Source: Rhyacophila brunnea
Taxonomy: Eukaryota > Arthropoda > Insecta > Trichoptera > Rhyacophilidae
DNA length: 64,000 bases
Direction: 5' to 3'
Assembly (NCBI GenBank): GCA_022495005.1
Contig: JAGYXB010000157.1
Coordinates: 434,001 to 498,000 of the forward strand
Shown here: positions 30,846 through 40,892 of the stretch, in pieces
Numbering within the stretch: the stretch's first letter is position 1
Layout of the letters: every line of letters begins with the position of its first letter
The notes under the pieces: generated by a model
Databases searched by the model: none
Told to the model about the DNA's origin: nothing
What the model saw: the letters and a program-made list of their open reading frames with translations, nothing else
Made by a program: the position numbers and the translations under genes

Positions 30846-31509
30846 ACATCAATAATTGCGCAATTTTTGCAAGAGAGACAAAAACCCATTTTTTGTGGAA
30901 ATATAAAAAAATGTAAAATACAAATATCAATAATATTTTAAAGAGATTTTCATATCAATTATATTTATTGGTAGATACTTCTGTTTTTAATATTATTGTA
31001 CGAATACCGGTATCAATAAATGGAATTTTCATTCGGTATTGCAATCCTAAATTGTAGATACATCTAAGGTATACTGTATTTGTATATTTTTGATTGATAC
31101 TGATTGATTGAATTTCGAATCGTATGTTTAGATCAAATCCAGTGCAGTGCTGCATGCATTGACGTGACACTCCTCCGCGGATATCCGGTCTGCCCATCGA
31201 GCTATAACCAGGTCCAATTACTTACGTACCACAGTTACTGAAGATGGTGGTATTTCAAATAAGCTGTGAATCCGCATGTATATGGCTGGATCTCCATTCA
31301 GCCAATTTGGAGTCGCATGGAGGTCAAGGCTGTATTATATGAGGAACAATAATGTCGTTTGTTCAATGCGTTTGTGCTACCTGTGCTACCATGACTGTGA
31401 GACATGGCATTTTACTAAGCTTCAAAGGTATTGGCTTTTGTGCTTATAAAATCGATGTCACCGCCTAATCTTAGGGATACATTGATACGACCGCGTTACA
31501 AACACTCGA
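30846..31509. other. No supported gene
   Basis: AT-rich at the left, more mixed from 31130. Nothing recognised. Confidence 0.45.
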
Positions 31510-31760
31510 GTTCATGAGTAGACACAACAGCTCTCGATGATCGAGGTAATCAGGAAGAGACGCTTCACGTGGCTTGGACGTGTGCTCCCGACGCCACCAG
31601 AGAGTGCGACACTTTGTACCCTTGTGGCACAGCTTCAAGGGTTCCGTCGCCGTGGACAGCCCTTCCTTACACTGTGCTACAACAGTGATATTTGCGCTGC
31701 GGGTCCGGCATTGCGAACTTTTGCTTGCCCTATGCCTTAATGCTAAGGCGTTATAGGGTG
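31510..31760 (+). pseudogene. LINE C-terminal fragment
   Basis: The plus-strand frame reads IEVIRKRRFTWLGRVL, then QLQGFRRRGQPF. This parallels the RW-LGHV-R ... G-R-RGRP block at the end of RTE-like LINE proteins. The terminal part is frame-shifted. Confidence 0.5.
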
Positions 31761-32494
31761 AAAGAAGATGAAAGGGTAGATAGACTATATACGAAAGAAA
31801 TTAATTTTAACGTTTTTGATAACACAGTGATATAATATCTATAATGCAGCTAGTTTATAAATATTTTTATGCTTGAAAGATTATTTGGATGTTTTTTGTA
31901 TGAATACTTTCAAGTGACGAATGATAAAACATGACACCAGTCAGTAGTCGTCTGGGCATCTACTTCCACGCACCACGTTTATTCTCACGCGATCCGTCAT
32001 CAAAATAGTATATTGTAAATATAATTTCGGGTATTCCCATCACTGATACAGTGAAAACTAAAGTCGTGCAGAGAAGAACGGGACAGAGAATAGCCCAGTG
32101 CGGTTTCAGTGCAGCGCGCAACTGCCACCAACCAAATACTGCAGTTCTAATGTCATTAACAGTGCGGTACGAGCTCTAAGTGAAAACTCGGTACAGGCAT
32201 CGACTGCGAACTGCATTCGCTCATTGAAAAGATATAAATTTTAAATATATCTCACATTTTAGTAACATGAAAGGATTCATAATTTAAAAAGGGTGTAATT
32301 AAATTTCTTCGCTCTTTTGTACATTATATTATTTATTTTGAAATAAAGTTTTTTTATTAAAAAAAAAAATTTTTGAAAACCTGGCTGTTTATCAGTCTTA
32401 ATACCATTATCAATTATTACTACATAATAATGTAAAGCTTAGCGCAAACAATGTCAATAAATGCCTAACAGAAAGTTGTAATTATTTTGTAAAG
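31761..32494. other. Possible LINE scrap at 32050-32245, otherwise nothing
   Basis: One plus-strand frame at about 32150-32240 ends NCIRSLKRYKF before a stop, the kind of SVNSFK-R-L...-end seen in LINE proteins, but the match is weak. The remainder is AT-rich and unassigned. Confidence 0.3.
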
Positions 32495-33035
32495 CGATTT
32501 TTTTAATTAAGTTTTTGAAGTTATACTTTGGCGTGTGACATGTAACACATAATTTATTTTTTCACACAAAAATAAACGCAGTCGATTGGATTCGAACCAC
32601 CGATTGTTCGGTTATCAGCCGAACGCACTACCATTACGCCACAGTATGATACTGCAATCGTGACGATTATACAGTTTAATATTATAGTTTAGAATTGTTC
32701 CGTTGCCTAGGCAGCGAATTTATTATTGTCGCCATTTGCAATTCGTTACGTAAACAAGCTACTAAACGTCGTAGTGGCAGTTGTTACTATAAAAATAAAA
32801 ACAACGATGAATAATTATATAATTTAGTAATGTAAGTTAAAGTGTATAGAAATAAACCAACGGCGTTCCAATAAGCGGTTCTTTTTCTTGAGTGTGTAAT
32901 TTAACAAGATAATTAAGAGCTAGTTGAAGAATTTAGGTTATCACAAGTTTTGTTTTTGTTTTGTTACGCCAAAGAAGTTTAACTTCTAATGCGCGTACAT
33001 AAGTACTTTTTACACACAGTACATTTTTTTATATT
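32495..33035 (-). repeat. Repeat I with tRNA-Ile-like module, copy 2
   Basis: Inverted copy of 27475-28022. The tRNA-like block (about 32583-32660) again has anticodon loop CTGATAA on the minus strand and a better B box, GGTTCGAATCC. Conserved junctions on both sides of the tRNA-like block show the module is part of the repeat unit. Confidence 0.75.
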
Positions 33036-33099
33036 GTAACAATCAAAATCATAATAATATACCTCATTCTTCAAATTTTAGAAATAAACTTAAAAAGAT

Positions 33100-33340
33100 C
33101 TCTTCTTGGATCGTAACCACCTTGAAATTTCGTCATCTTCTTCGATAGTCACCAAAACTTTCCACCCCACTCGATCCTCTCAAGGGAAGTGAGCTTCTTC
33201 ACTTGGTCGCTATAGCTCGCTGAAGCTTTTCTTTACTTTGCCCTACCCTAAACCACCAGTCTTTCCAGGTTATCAGCTCCACGCCGAACAACATAATCGA
33301 AAAAACTGCCGAATGCGTCTAAGACACATTGTCGAGAGCC
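33100..33340 (-). pseudogene. RTE-like LINE C-terminal fragment
   Basis: Same terminus as 18655-18910: the minus strand shows a CVLDAFGSFF-like block, a LERLVV-like block, SDQVKKLTSLE and a GGYDP-type end (GHDP in the other copy). Frameshifted. Confidence 0.55.
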
Positions 33341-33455
33341 TGAGAGAGAGTGAGATTTTTTTTTTTGAAAACACAAACAAACATCATTTGACACCGATAC
33401 TTGGCATTGATATTTTTCATTCGATAAAACGACATTAGTTATGTGTATTAGATAC

Positions 33456-34039
33456 CTGTAGCGAGGGATGGATGCAGGCTGTTAAAATTCAACATAAATA
33501 AAGTACACTGAACTTTGTCAGTCAAACGTATTTGTTTTCATTGAACTAAGAATACAATTTGCAAATGGTGCTGGTTAGTTTTTAAAATTATATTAAATCT
33601 TTGCAAAACGAAACCGCAGTAGTTTAGATATAATATGAGAAATCTGACTAAAATAGTACACACTTTTTGAATCATACTTTTTTTTGTTGAATTAAGAATA
33701 CATAATATTACATATGGTATTGGTTAGTTTTTGAAAATTCATTAAACCCTGACTAACCAAAACATAATCGATAAAAAATATTTTCTATCTATAAAATATC
33801 TAAAATCTGTATGGTTTAATAAGATAATTTTAGATATTTTATAGATAAATGAATAGTTTTTGACTATTATCCGTTATGGCTTGGATTATGGATGATTTAA
33901 TTGAATTTTAAAAACTAAAAAACTCCATCTACACAATATTGTAGTTTTAGTTCAATGAAAACAAATCGTCTGACTGAAAAAGTTTAGTTTGTACTATTTA
34001 TGTCAGATTTTATCAGCCTACCTCCACTATTCACCTATG
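33456..34039. mobile_element. hAT-like MITE, uninterrupted copy
   Basis: A 584-bp element with long inverted arms (shared core GTCAGTCAAACGTATTTGTT at the left, its diverged complement at the right) and an inner palindrome around ATAAAATATCTAAAAT. Flanks TTAGATAC (33448-33455) and CTAGATAC (34040-34047) match at 7 of 8 positions. It has no coding capacity. Together with 20318-21667 it defines the family ends as CAGTGGCGAAGGG-like and the TSD as 8 bp, hence hAT-like. Confidence 0.8.
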
Positions 34040-34047
34040 CTAGATAC

Positions 34048-35189
34048 ACTTGTAGAAGTGGTCGATGTGAGTATCGATAGCATCGTAGATGAAGGAAGAT
34101 CGTGGTTATTCGTGATGTTGGATAAGTGAGAGTTTATTAATTTATGATTACATAAGTACAAGGGTACAATCGGTACAATAATATAGCTAACTGACTGTAC
34201 ATTGAGATAGTAACGGGCTAGGTACTCGTACTTAGATTCGAGTGACGTTTTTGATGAATTATTATTCGCTATTTATACATCAAAATAATATCTAAATATT
34301 ATAATTTTAGTAGTTAATAATTATATTGATCGAGTCAGCGACTAAATGGCATTTGCGTCGATGGATGTACGATTAGCTAGGAATTTATTATTTCGGTCAT
34401 ATAATTTGATATTATGGGAATGGATATTAAAATAATTTGTCATTGCGATACAATATTTAATATCGCCGAACAATCTGCTGGCACAAGTTATGGGTTATTT
34501 ATCGCCACACACTAAAAAATATATTTCCACGGCTTCAATCTTGGCTGCCAACCGAGAGGTTGTTGATTCGAAGCTCACCGTGGCTTATCGTGGATGTTTT
34601 ATGTCTCTCGATTATTTTATTCACTGCACAGTCAAAGTTGCTTTATAAAACAAATACACGTAAAAAAAGTTTTCAAGTTAATCCTAATGTTCTTATAATG
34701 TCTGTGGGAAATATTTCATGGTTGCCTAGTTACAGGATAACAAGAGTATAAAACACTTTCTCTTGTTCAAAAATAGATAGGCGTCTAAGCGTCGACCGTA
34801 TTATGTTTTTCGGGAATTTAAATCTGTCGCGTTTACGGCTTAGACCGGATTAAACAGCTTAAAGCTCTTCCACAACTAAACTTTTATTTTAAATGGCGTA
34901 GGAGGAAGTCAAAGTATTTTTGGCAGAGACGACATTGTGTCTAATTAGATGGGCTTGTAATAATAATGTAGTATATATTTTAATTCAGTGCCGATGATTT
35001 TTGCTATTGACCACATAGAACATCTGTGGGATTTTATATTTTAACATTACCGACTACTAGTTACAAAATCAATAAATTTACTAGGTACTAATTTTTTTAA
35101 TTTGTTAAAAATGTTAAACCAAGAGATGTCACGGAGACTTGAAACTTCGAGATATGGCTGTATAGACGCACCTTCAAAATTCCTTGGAC
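34048..35189. other. No supported gene
   Basis: AT-rich. A possible decayed tRNA-like stretch at about 34530-34590 (CCAACCGAGAGGTTG, then GATTCGAAGCTC) is too isolated to call. The frame at 34560-34751 begins inside it and has no recognised product. Confidence 0.45.
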
Positions 35190-35510
35190 TGACCGGGTGA
35201 CAAAATGTTGGAGTTCTCAATCGAATGGGAAAGGACCGAGAAGTTCTACGTAGTATTAAAACCAGGAAACTACAGGAGCTACCTCGGCCACATTATGAAA
35301 GGACAAAAGTACAGCATTAACCCAACTTGACATTCAAGGAAAGATCTATGGGAAGCGTAGCAGAGGACGACGCCGCATTTCGTGGCTTAAGAACTTCCGT
35401 GATTGGTACAAGTGCAGCTCCGCTGAACTTTTCCGGGTAGCAGACGACAGATCCAAGATCGTCTTGATGGTGGCTGACCTCCGCTAGGGGATAGCACAAT
35501 AAGAAGAAAC
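35190..35510 (+). pseudogene. LINE C-terminal fragment
   Basis: Plus-strand homologue of the minus-strand fragment at 23711-24010: frames give LNRMGKDREVL (about 35215-35250), a LGHIMKGQKYSIN block and a terminal region with CGGCTGACCTCCGCTAG-like sequence before the stop (about 35485). Multiple frameshifts. Confidence 0.65.
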
Positions 35511-35703
35511 TTTTAATAAAAAAAATAGTCAATTAAAAATTATTAACAAGTTCAAGTAAGTTACAACCAAAAATATCAGAGTGATCCGTGACATCGGTTA
35601 GTAATTAAAGTAATACATGCTTTAATTTAAATTACAAAAACCGATCGCCAATGTTAAAAATTAAAAGCCATTAGTTAAAATTTGTCGTAATTAAGTATGA
35701 TTC

Positions 35704-35825
35704 CTTTAGCATTGTGGTCAATGTGAGTGGGCGCAATACCCAAAAGATGCAGGTTCGATTGACAACATATTTTCACAGAAGTGTTTTCAAAATTATGTAT
35801 GTTTTAAATATTATGGAATACGTTT
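35704..35825 (+). mobile_element. SINE family B, copy 3 (partial)
   Basis: Head TTTAGCATTGTGGTCAATG, then GCAATACCCAAAAGATGCAG and B box GGTTCGATTG; body with AGAAGTGTTTTCAAAATTAT as in copy 1. The conserved 3' tail is missing. Confidence 0.65.
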
Positions 35826-35870
35826 TTTGTTAGAACGTCACTATAAAAATCGTTTTGGTTTCTAAACAGT

Positions 35871-36233
35871 AAGAGGATGCCATGACATCGAGGAATCGTC
35901 GTAGCCAAGCAGTTGCAGTTCTTCAAGATCACGCTACGGATTGATGGGCATATAATACCTTAGCATCCATCTGCGCGTAATATCTTTATGTATAAATAAT
36001 AAACCATACCTAGAATATGATAGAGATGTAGACTATTTCTTTCTGTTATCTGTAGTTGTATCTATCCATCAAAATTGGTAGCGGATAATTCAACAGCTTG
36101 GTATTGGACATCCTTATCTATCTAAATCCTAACAAGTGGAGAAATTCGATTTTCATATTATTGCAGACGTTGTATAGTTACTAATTAAATGTATACCACC
36201 ATACTTAATTTATCCAGATCATGTTAAAATGTT
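35871..36233. other. No supported gene
   Basis: AT-rich spacer. Confidence 0.5.
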
Positions 36234-36234
36234 T

Positions 36235-36651
36235 TCTAACATGTAAATTGCACGTAAAACATTTCACCGCGGCACAAATCGACGTGAGCTTTCTATCGGA
36301 AAGAGATGACCGTCTCCAATTTTAGTAGATTCAATAAGAACATTAATTCAATTTTCATAGCTGATTATGGCAAAATTCATAAATTATTCAAGAATGAAAA
36401 CCTAACCTAGCCTTATCTAGTCTAACAAATAATCCAGTATATCGCTATTTTCAACATTTTTTTGCTGCTGGCTTCCTGTGAAGTGTAAACCGATAAGAAC
36501 CGTGTTTTATTTAGTCATGCATTTTATGTCAGTAGTATACGACCCAAAGAGGTTGGACGGTCTTTAATATACGGTCTTTAATATACGGTCATATATTATT
36601 TCCGATACAACGTTTCACGGCGAACTGCATACGTACAAGTTTCCGGACACG
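36235..36651. mobile_element. MULE-like MITE, subfamily 2
   Basis: Left end CTAACATGTAAATTGCACG, internal CTATCGGAAAGAGATGACCG, right end CTGCATACGTACAAGTTTCC then GGACACG. Corresponds in order to 16975-17427 and inverted to 61571-61992. No exact target repeat visible. Confidence 0.65.
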
Positions 36652-36660
36652 AAGTTTCAA

Positions 36661-37311
36661 ATAATCCCAGGGTCCATATTTATTCTCAAAGATATTTTGG
36701 GTTTGCAGAGGCAACTTCATGAGTTTGTAGTTTTTATTTACATATAATATTTACATATTTTTTGCTACCCAAACCTTTAAATATTAATAATCCACTGTTT
36801 TAAAAGTGTTATTTTTTTGAAAAGCGATGACGAAGCATTTTTTTTATTATTATATATCTCACATTGCGTGAGTAAAACCAATATTTTGAGATTAAAGGAG
36901 TCACTTAGAATCAAAAATACACATAACAGTACACTGTGCATAGAAAAATTTGTCTTTTTGATTCTATCCATTTCACGTCCTACTCTTGTCTCTTACATAT
37001 GATATTACAAAAATACGTGTTGGAAAGAAACATCAGACAAACTATACAGTATCAAAAGTGACATTTTATAATAATACCCTTTTGAAAAATTGCTACTTTG
37101 ATTCCTAGCGACTCCAATGACTATTAGGAGAGTGGTAGTAAAATGAAATAGAAGCGGAAGAAACTATGTGTGACAATTTGTAATCTTTTATTCCAGATAT
37201 TATGCTAATGGATAATATACTTTATGAAAATTTATATCATAGTCAATAATAACGCAATCTGATAAGCATTTTTCATGTATGACCTACTAGTTGAAATTGA
37301 CATAATTAGAT
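36661..37311. other. No supported gene
   Basis: AT-rich spacer. Confidence 0.5.
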
Positions 37312-37314
37312 AGA

Positions 37315-37525
37315 AGGCTGATAGCATAATTGGTTAGTGTACAATTGGCGCGATACCAGTGATTATACGGGTTCAAATCCCGTTGAGCATCGTATTTTTT
37401 TCACATATCATTTTTCTAGTGGGTATAATACCTATATCTGAGGTATTATCAAGTTATGTATATTCAAAATAATATGGAACATTTTCAAAATCTTGTGAAT
37501 TATTCGTTGAATAAAAGAAATAGTT
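37315..37525 (+). mobile_element. SINE family B, copy 4
   Basis: Head (37316-37392) with CTGATAGCATAATTGGTTAG (A-box region) and a strong B box GGGTTCAAATCCCG. The body ends with the family tail TGAATTATTCGTTGAATAAA. The head is the most tRNA-like of the family, but acceptor pairing is poor and the tail continues well past a tRNA. Confidence 0.75.
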
Positions 37526-37589
37526 TATTAACAAATGTGACTTGTGGTGAAATATTTAGATATTCACGAATTGACCCATTTTTAATTAC

Positions 37590-38060
37590 CACGTTTTTAT
37601 TAGCTCGTATTCTTGTTTGTCCAGTACAATTTTTTTCTTGCTTGTCCAAGATTTTTAACTAATTTCCCGACTAGCTAGACATTTGAAACTTTTAGAATAT
37701 ATCAGAACATGACGAGGGTGCATTCTTTTAATACGTTTGGCCATCTTTAAGCAGAATTGAATTCATTTTCAGTTAATTCTGTTTTGTATGTTTCGAAAAA
37801 AATTCGTTAAAAGTAATATTTACTACTCACTATTATTGGTTGCTAAGTGGGTCCTAGCAACTAAATTATTAATATATGCGTGCATTAATTACTATGGAAA
37901 TCAATATGTAATGTCAAAATGACATTTCTGTATTTTATAATATTTATTCAGTATTTCTATCAAGTACACTAAAAAGTATTTATTAATACATATAATTGTC
38001 ATGATGAAATCGTGGTATATAAAAAGTTCTTTTTATCTTGTAATAAATATTAATTATCTA
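37590..38060 (+). repeat. Dispersed repeat F, copy 1
   Basis: Shares AGACATTTGAAACTTTTAGA, TATATCAGAACA, CAGTTAATTCTGTTTTGTAT-type and TATTGGTTGCTAAGTGGG blocks with 47537-48010 (plus) and 43540-43900 (minus). No coding capacity; class unknown. Confidence 0.7.
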
Positions 38061-38449
38061 CAGAAAATCTTCAAACATTTATAGTGGAGGTTATGGATAC
38101 AGTATGGAATAAAGAGATTTTTTGCCTTATATACCATTATTATATTATATGTTTATAATTTCAATATAAAATATTGTAGATGTATTATGAAATCTTTCAT
38201 GTTCTGCGATCATGACACTTTACATATTATTATCTGGGTTATATTATATTGTAACTGCTAATATTTATAATATAAACCGAAATCAGAAGGCGATTACAGG
38301 ATGGCTTACACAATACATAATAATATCATTGTTTGGCTCATCGGAATAATATTGATAATGCATTACTATTACTGCATGCAACTGGCAATGGCATCTAGAC
38401 TCGGGTTTAATGTACGAATCTGTTAAAATATTTTTTTTCAATAGGTACA
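38061..38449. other. No supported gene
   Basis: AT-rich spacer. Confidence 0.5.
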
Positions 38450-38789
38450 TTGTCGTTTAATTTAATAAAACACTTTTTTTTTTGTAGTACTTATTCCACT
38501 TTTAATCAATACATTAGAACCGGTTTCGTCCGCCTCAGAGGGACATTTTCAACTGAACTGAAAGTGAGGACGCTGTAGTCTCATCTACAAAATAAATATT
38601 GTAGTTTGCTTCATTCAAAAATTGATAATAAAAACTATCCAAAAGTATGTGACAAAGAGGCATCAATGTTTGAATGATTATTCTCATTTGAAAATGTCCC
38701 TCTGAGGTGGACAAAACTGGTCCTAATTTATTGATCAAAAGTGGAATATGTACTACAAAAAAAAAGCGTTGTATTAAATTAAACAACAA
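38450..38789. mobile_element. 340-bp long-TIR MITE
   Basis: Inverted arms of about 110 bp: left TTGTCGTTTAATTTAATA through CGCCTCAGAGGGACATTTTC; right is its diverged complement, with GAAAATGTCCCTCTGAGG. TACA flanks both sides (38446-38449 and 38790-38793), a possible 4-bp TSD. A single arm is at 14882-14995, and the satellite-bearing element at 40893-43024 has related ends. Confidence 0.7.
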
Positions 38790-38795
38790 TACAAT

Positions 38796-39689
38796 GCAGT
38801 TCCACTATAAATTGACAGTAAACAAAATAAAATAAATCAATAGGTACATGTTTGGAACTAGAATATGGACAAAGTAGATTAAGCAATTAGTGTTTTTCAT
38901 TTCTAGTAAAAAAAATCTTTATGTAAATAATTCATGAGATGGACAGGATCTACGTCGAGTTGTAGAGCATATAAATAATATGGTTGCAATTTACATATTG
39001 ATTGTCATCATTTTTCAAAGAAATCTTGGAACAGAAGGAATATAGAGTATTTTAAAAGAGTTTGATAAAACAATAAGAGACAAAATATCGTAGTATATTT
39101 TTTATGATGAAAATGTAGTGTAGGTATATGAATGTAAACGTTTGTTCTTAGCTAATCGGATTCCTTTTGACATTCTTAGAGCAACATTTACATTCATACA
39201 CCTACACTAAATTTTCATCATAAAACATATCATCTTTTGATAATGGCCTATGCAATGAGCCCGAAATGTCGACTAAAGAAGGAAGAAGGACACACGGTGA
39301 AAACCCAAAAATCTACTACGATAAAAGAACAACCGTAAAAGCCTCAAACATTATTGAGACAAAATATATCAACTAAGAACCACGTCTATCACAATATAAT
39401 GTCAAGTTTTAATCTACGCCAATATTATATCATATTAAATTCAATAAATAACTACAAAAAACATTCAATATGACAAATATTTTAAATAATGATAAATGAT
39501 GACATTATTTCGTTTGATAGTGGAACAAAAATATTAACCCCACAGTAAAAGAAATACTCGAGTAGGTACATATTGATGTAAAAGTGTTGGAAGTAGGTAG
39601 GTACTAGGAAAAATGGGAATGAGTTTAACTCAAAATGTGTCACAGCATGATGGACCAGATCAGATTAAAAATATTATTATCTTAGTCTA
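38796..39689. other. No gene; hairpin at 39100-39225
   Basis: AT-rich. It contains an inverted repeat of about 50 bp per arm (39100-39148 and about 39177-39225, core TTCATCATAAAA at the right end) around a loop of roughly 25 nt. Otherwise unassigned; the frame at 39613-39867 runs into repeat J. Confidence 0.55.
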
Positions 39690-40300
39690 TCAAATAAATA
39701 TTCTATGGATATATAATTGGTTGGGTCAAATATGGTGGCCGTCATCCCTTATTTCCCCACCTACCTCACATCATTATTTATTATTGTACAAGACCAGACA
39801 ACCAGCAATTACGGGTTATGGGATGAACATGATTGCGAATAACATTCAGTTACTCCAAGACAGCTGAGCGCATAGGCTTGTTAAAGTTATCGTACTCTAT
39901 CTGATACGATACGAACGAGGCCGCGTTAACTACAGAGTGATTCATTCAAAATGCACTTGTTTGACCTTCGTTGCACTCAATCTTATACGGTTTGAGCGAA
40001 CGTCGAGGCTATCATCCATCCTGAACTTATCATCCTCATTTACCAGCCACATATCATCCATCAAAAATGTACCGTACCTTTACCAGTGCGTGAGTGCGTG
40101 AACACTGAACTGGTTCCAGCTCGTGCCAGCCCCCTCAGCATAAAGGTCAGTATCTGGCATCCTGTGTACCCCCCCCCCCTTTAACCGTATTCCTCCAACC
40201 AGCATTACTTTTAAATTACAGTCCACTACTAAAAGCGCCACTAATAATAAATTATTAGGCACATCATAAAATTTGTAAAAACATGAAAGCTTCATAGTAA
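39690..40300 (+). repeat. Dispersed repeat J, copy 1
   Basis: Matches 45845-46330 in the same orientation: TTTCCCACCTACC, CTCTATCTGATA, GTTTGAGCGAACG, GAACTTATCATC, the C-run after GCATCCTGTG, and CAACCAGCAT. No coding capacity; class unknown. Confidence 0.7.
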
Positions 40301-40892
40301 TATTTCAGGTGGTTGTATTTACTTGCAATATCACAATTTTGAATATTCTGGAAATAATACGAACTCAATAGCTTAGATTCATAAATACTAAAGCAGAAAA
40401 TATGGAAAAGTCTTTGTTAATGGGGTTGTATTTTTTTTACTCAAAAGCAAATAGCTATCGGTAACTTTCTTTGTGCAATTTTTGGGCAGGATTACGCACA
40501 AGTCATTTAGCTTAAAGAACTCAAGCTGGCAAAATGCGGATGGTTTTATCAAAATTCCGTTCAGAGGAATAAAATAAGAAAATGTTCCGAAATGAAATTC
40601 GCGCTTGCATTTCTATTTTTGTCTTTTTTTCGCCAAGGAAAAGAAATAATTTTCGCGTGGAGAAAATAATATTTTAAAGCGAGGCAAAAAAATTTTTCGC
40701 GCCAAGCTTCGAATGCGAAATTCAAAAACTTTTTTTTTTCAAAACTAGAAATTTACTCTGAAATCAGAAGCTTTTTGACAACTTTTCATTACGAGTAATA
40801 TTGTTCGGATGTGTAACTAGGAAAATAAATAAATATACCTGCTTCCTTTTATTTTAATAACTGTTAATTCTTAATGGAAATACATTATACTA
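40301..40892. other. No supported gene
   Basis: AT-rich with several TTCGCG/CGCGCC words at about 40595-40705; nothing recognised. Confidence 0.5.

Noticed and set aside
37316..37392. Possible tRNA gene
   Set aside because: A and B boxes are good but acceptor pairing fails and a SINE body with a family tail follows.
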